Origin: Croceibacterium_A sp044506565
Lineage (GTDB): Bacteria; Pseudomonadota; Alphaproteobacteria; Sphingomonadales; Sphingomonadaceae
Assembly (NCBI GenBank): GCA_044506565.1
Contig: JBIQKN010000122.1
Span: 1 to 6,074, forward strand
Direction of reading: 5' to 3'
DNA: 6,074 bases
In this document: one piece after another, positions 5,435 through 6,074 of the stretch
How the letters are laid out: every line of letters starts with the position of its first letter
Numbering within the stretch: the stretch's first letter is position 1
Program-made: the position numbers and the translations under genes
The notes under the pieces: generated by a model
Databases searched by the model: none
The model's input: the letters and a program-made list of their open reading frames with translations, nothing else
What the model was told of the DNA's origin: nothing

Positions 5435-5462
5435 TTGACTTTCCGCCCCCCATCGGCTTTGG
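5435..5462 (+). promoter_or_regulatory. Candidate sigma-70-type promoter for rplQ
   Basis: TTGACT at 5435-5440 is close to the -35 consensus. CTTTGG at 5457-5462, after a 16-base spacer, would be a weak -10. Initiation near 5470 would give a leader of about 65 bases. With no rpoA upstream on this strand, rplQ needs its own promoter, which makes this plausible; the -10 is a poor match. Confidence 0.45.
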
Positions 5463-5472
5463 GCGCGGCGCT

Positions 5473-5488
5473 GGCGGGGCGACCCGCC
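5473..5488 (+). promoter_or_regulatory. Hairpin with GCGA (GNRA) loop in the rplQ leader
   Basis: GGCGGG (5473-5478) pairs perfectly with CCCGCC (5483-5488) around GCGA. It sits about 35 bases upstream of the rplQ Shine-Dalgarno and has no T-tract, so it would not terminate. It may stabilise the leader or bind a protein; neither is shown. Confidence 0.5.
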
Positions 5489-5534
5489 TGGACCGGGGTA
5501 CCTGACACGGCCCCCTTACGAACGGAGAATCGAC

Positions 5535-5954
5535 ATGAAGCACGGCATTTCCGGCCGCAAGCTGCAGCGCAAGTCCGGCCACCGCGCCGCCCTGCTGCGC
5601 AACATGGCCGCGGCGCTGATCAAGCACGAGCAGATCAAGACCACCACGCCCAAGGCGAAGGAGCTGCGGCCCTACGTCGAGAAGCTGATCACGCTGGCCA
5701 AGCGTGGCGGGCTCTCCAACCGCCGCCTGGCGCACGCCCGGCTGCTGGACGAGGCGCAGGAGAAGAAGCTGTTCGAGGTGCTGGCCGAGCGCTACGCGAG
5801 CCGCGAGGGCGGCTACACCCGGATCATCAAGGCCGGCATCCGCGCGAGCGACGCCGCGCCGGTGGCGATCATCGAGCTGGTCGACCGCGATCCCGAGGCC
5901 AAGGGCCAGGACAGCGGACCGGTGGTGAACGCGGAGGAGCTGGAGGAGGCGTAA
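5535..5954 (+). CDS. rplQ: Large ribosomal subunit protein bL17
   Basis: L17 is a 50S subunit protein near the exit of the nascent-peptide tunnel. The 139-residue product opens with the family signature MKHGISGRKLQRKSGHR, continues with ALLRNMAAALIKHEQIKTT and KAKELRPYVEKLITLAK (residues 36-52), then has SNRRLAHARL and the GGYTRIIKAGIRASDAAP block (92-109). It ends in an acidic tail of about 20 residues containing KGQDSGPVVNAEELEEA. The tail is like that of alphaproteobacterial, especially sphingomonad, L17. GGAGA at 5524-5528, six bases before the ATG, is the ribosome binding site. Glycine codons are mostly GGC, as expected for a highly expressed gene. It is normally the last gene of the alpha operon, directly after rpoA. 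Here the upstream neighbour is a divergent unrelated gene 248 bases away, and a terminator follows, so it appears to be a single-gene unit. Confidence 0.99.
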   Translation: MKHGISGRKLQRKSGHRAALLRNMAAALIKHEQIKTTTPKAKELRPYVEKLITLAKRGGLSNRRLAHARLLDEAQEKKLFEVLAERYASREGGYTRIIKAGIRASDAAPVAIIELVDRDPEAKGQDSGPVVNAEELEEA

Positions 5955-5987
5955 GCCTTTTCAGCGCCCCACAGGACGCGAATGTAG

Positions 5988-6020
5988 CGGCCCCGCAGCG
6001 ATGCGGGGCCGTTTCGTTTT
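5988..6020 (+). terminator. Rho-independent terminator of rplQ
   Basis: A perfect 10-bp stem, 5988-5997 with 6002-6011, closes a GCGA tetraloop (5998-6001) and is followed by TTTCGTTTT (6012-6020). It starts 33 bases after the rplQ stop codon. Confidence 0.95.
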
Positions 6021-6074
6021 GGCAGTATGGCGCTCCGCTTGCTGGAAAGAGCGTCGGCTTTCGACCCATTGCGG
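6021..6074. other. Intergenic tail with no recognised gene
   Basis: No start codon with a ribosome binding site and no family-like frame is present. The last 26 bases or so (from GAGCGTCGGC to CCCATTGCGG) resemble, from memory, a dispersed intergenic repeat of sphingomonads cut by the window edge, but I cannot confirm that. Confidence 0.3.

Overview
The window is very GC-rich and looks like a chromosomal segment of an alphaproteobacterium, most likely a member of the Sphingomonadales. The 139-residue ribosomal protein L17 is closest, from memory, to sphingomonad L17. The intergenic repeats are also of types I associate with that order. No database search was possible, so the placement is an inference.

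Layout from left to right. Positions 1-1221 (+) encode most of a phage or gene-transfer-agent (GTA) type terminase large subunit. The Walker B motif and the RNase H-like nuclease residues are visible. The part that should carry Walker A lies beyond the left edge. Where the link between Walker A and the rest of the ATPase domain should be, the reading frame runs through about 150 bases of palindromic, G-run-rich repeat DNA. This DNA holds two identical 36-base units that keep the frame, and two hairpin elements facing each other. Positions 1222-1661 form a gene-free junction between two convergent genes. It is packed with short repeats: octamer-periodic arrays on both strands, a 26-base perfect inverted repeat, and an inverted pair of hairpin elements. 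Positions 1662-2999 (-) encode an aldehyde dehydrogenase with a complete catalytic set. Positions 3070-5286 (-) encode a 738-residue protein of unknown function that may have an alpha/alpha-toroid core. The two minus-strand genes probably form an operon, with the unknown gene first, a strong Shine-Dalgarno sequence before it and a 70-base gap between them. Positions 5287-5534 are a divergent intergenic region with another octamer array, a candidate promoter and a leader hairpin for rplQ. Positions 5535-5954 (+) encode rplQ, followed by a textbook rho-independent terminator at 5988-6020.

How the parts relate. rplQ is ordinary housekeeping, but it does not follow rpoA, its usual neighbour. The terminase is not followed by a portal gene, its usual neighbour in GTA and prophage clusters. 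Both facts suggest rearrangement around this locus. The unknown protein and the aldehyde dehydrogenase may act together on a sugar- or aromatic-derived substrate, but nothing in the sequence fixes a substrate. The most unusual content is the repeat DNA: palindromic elements translated in frame inside a terminase, and a family of 8-base-period arrays that follow the stop codons of both convergent genes.
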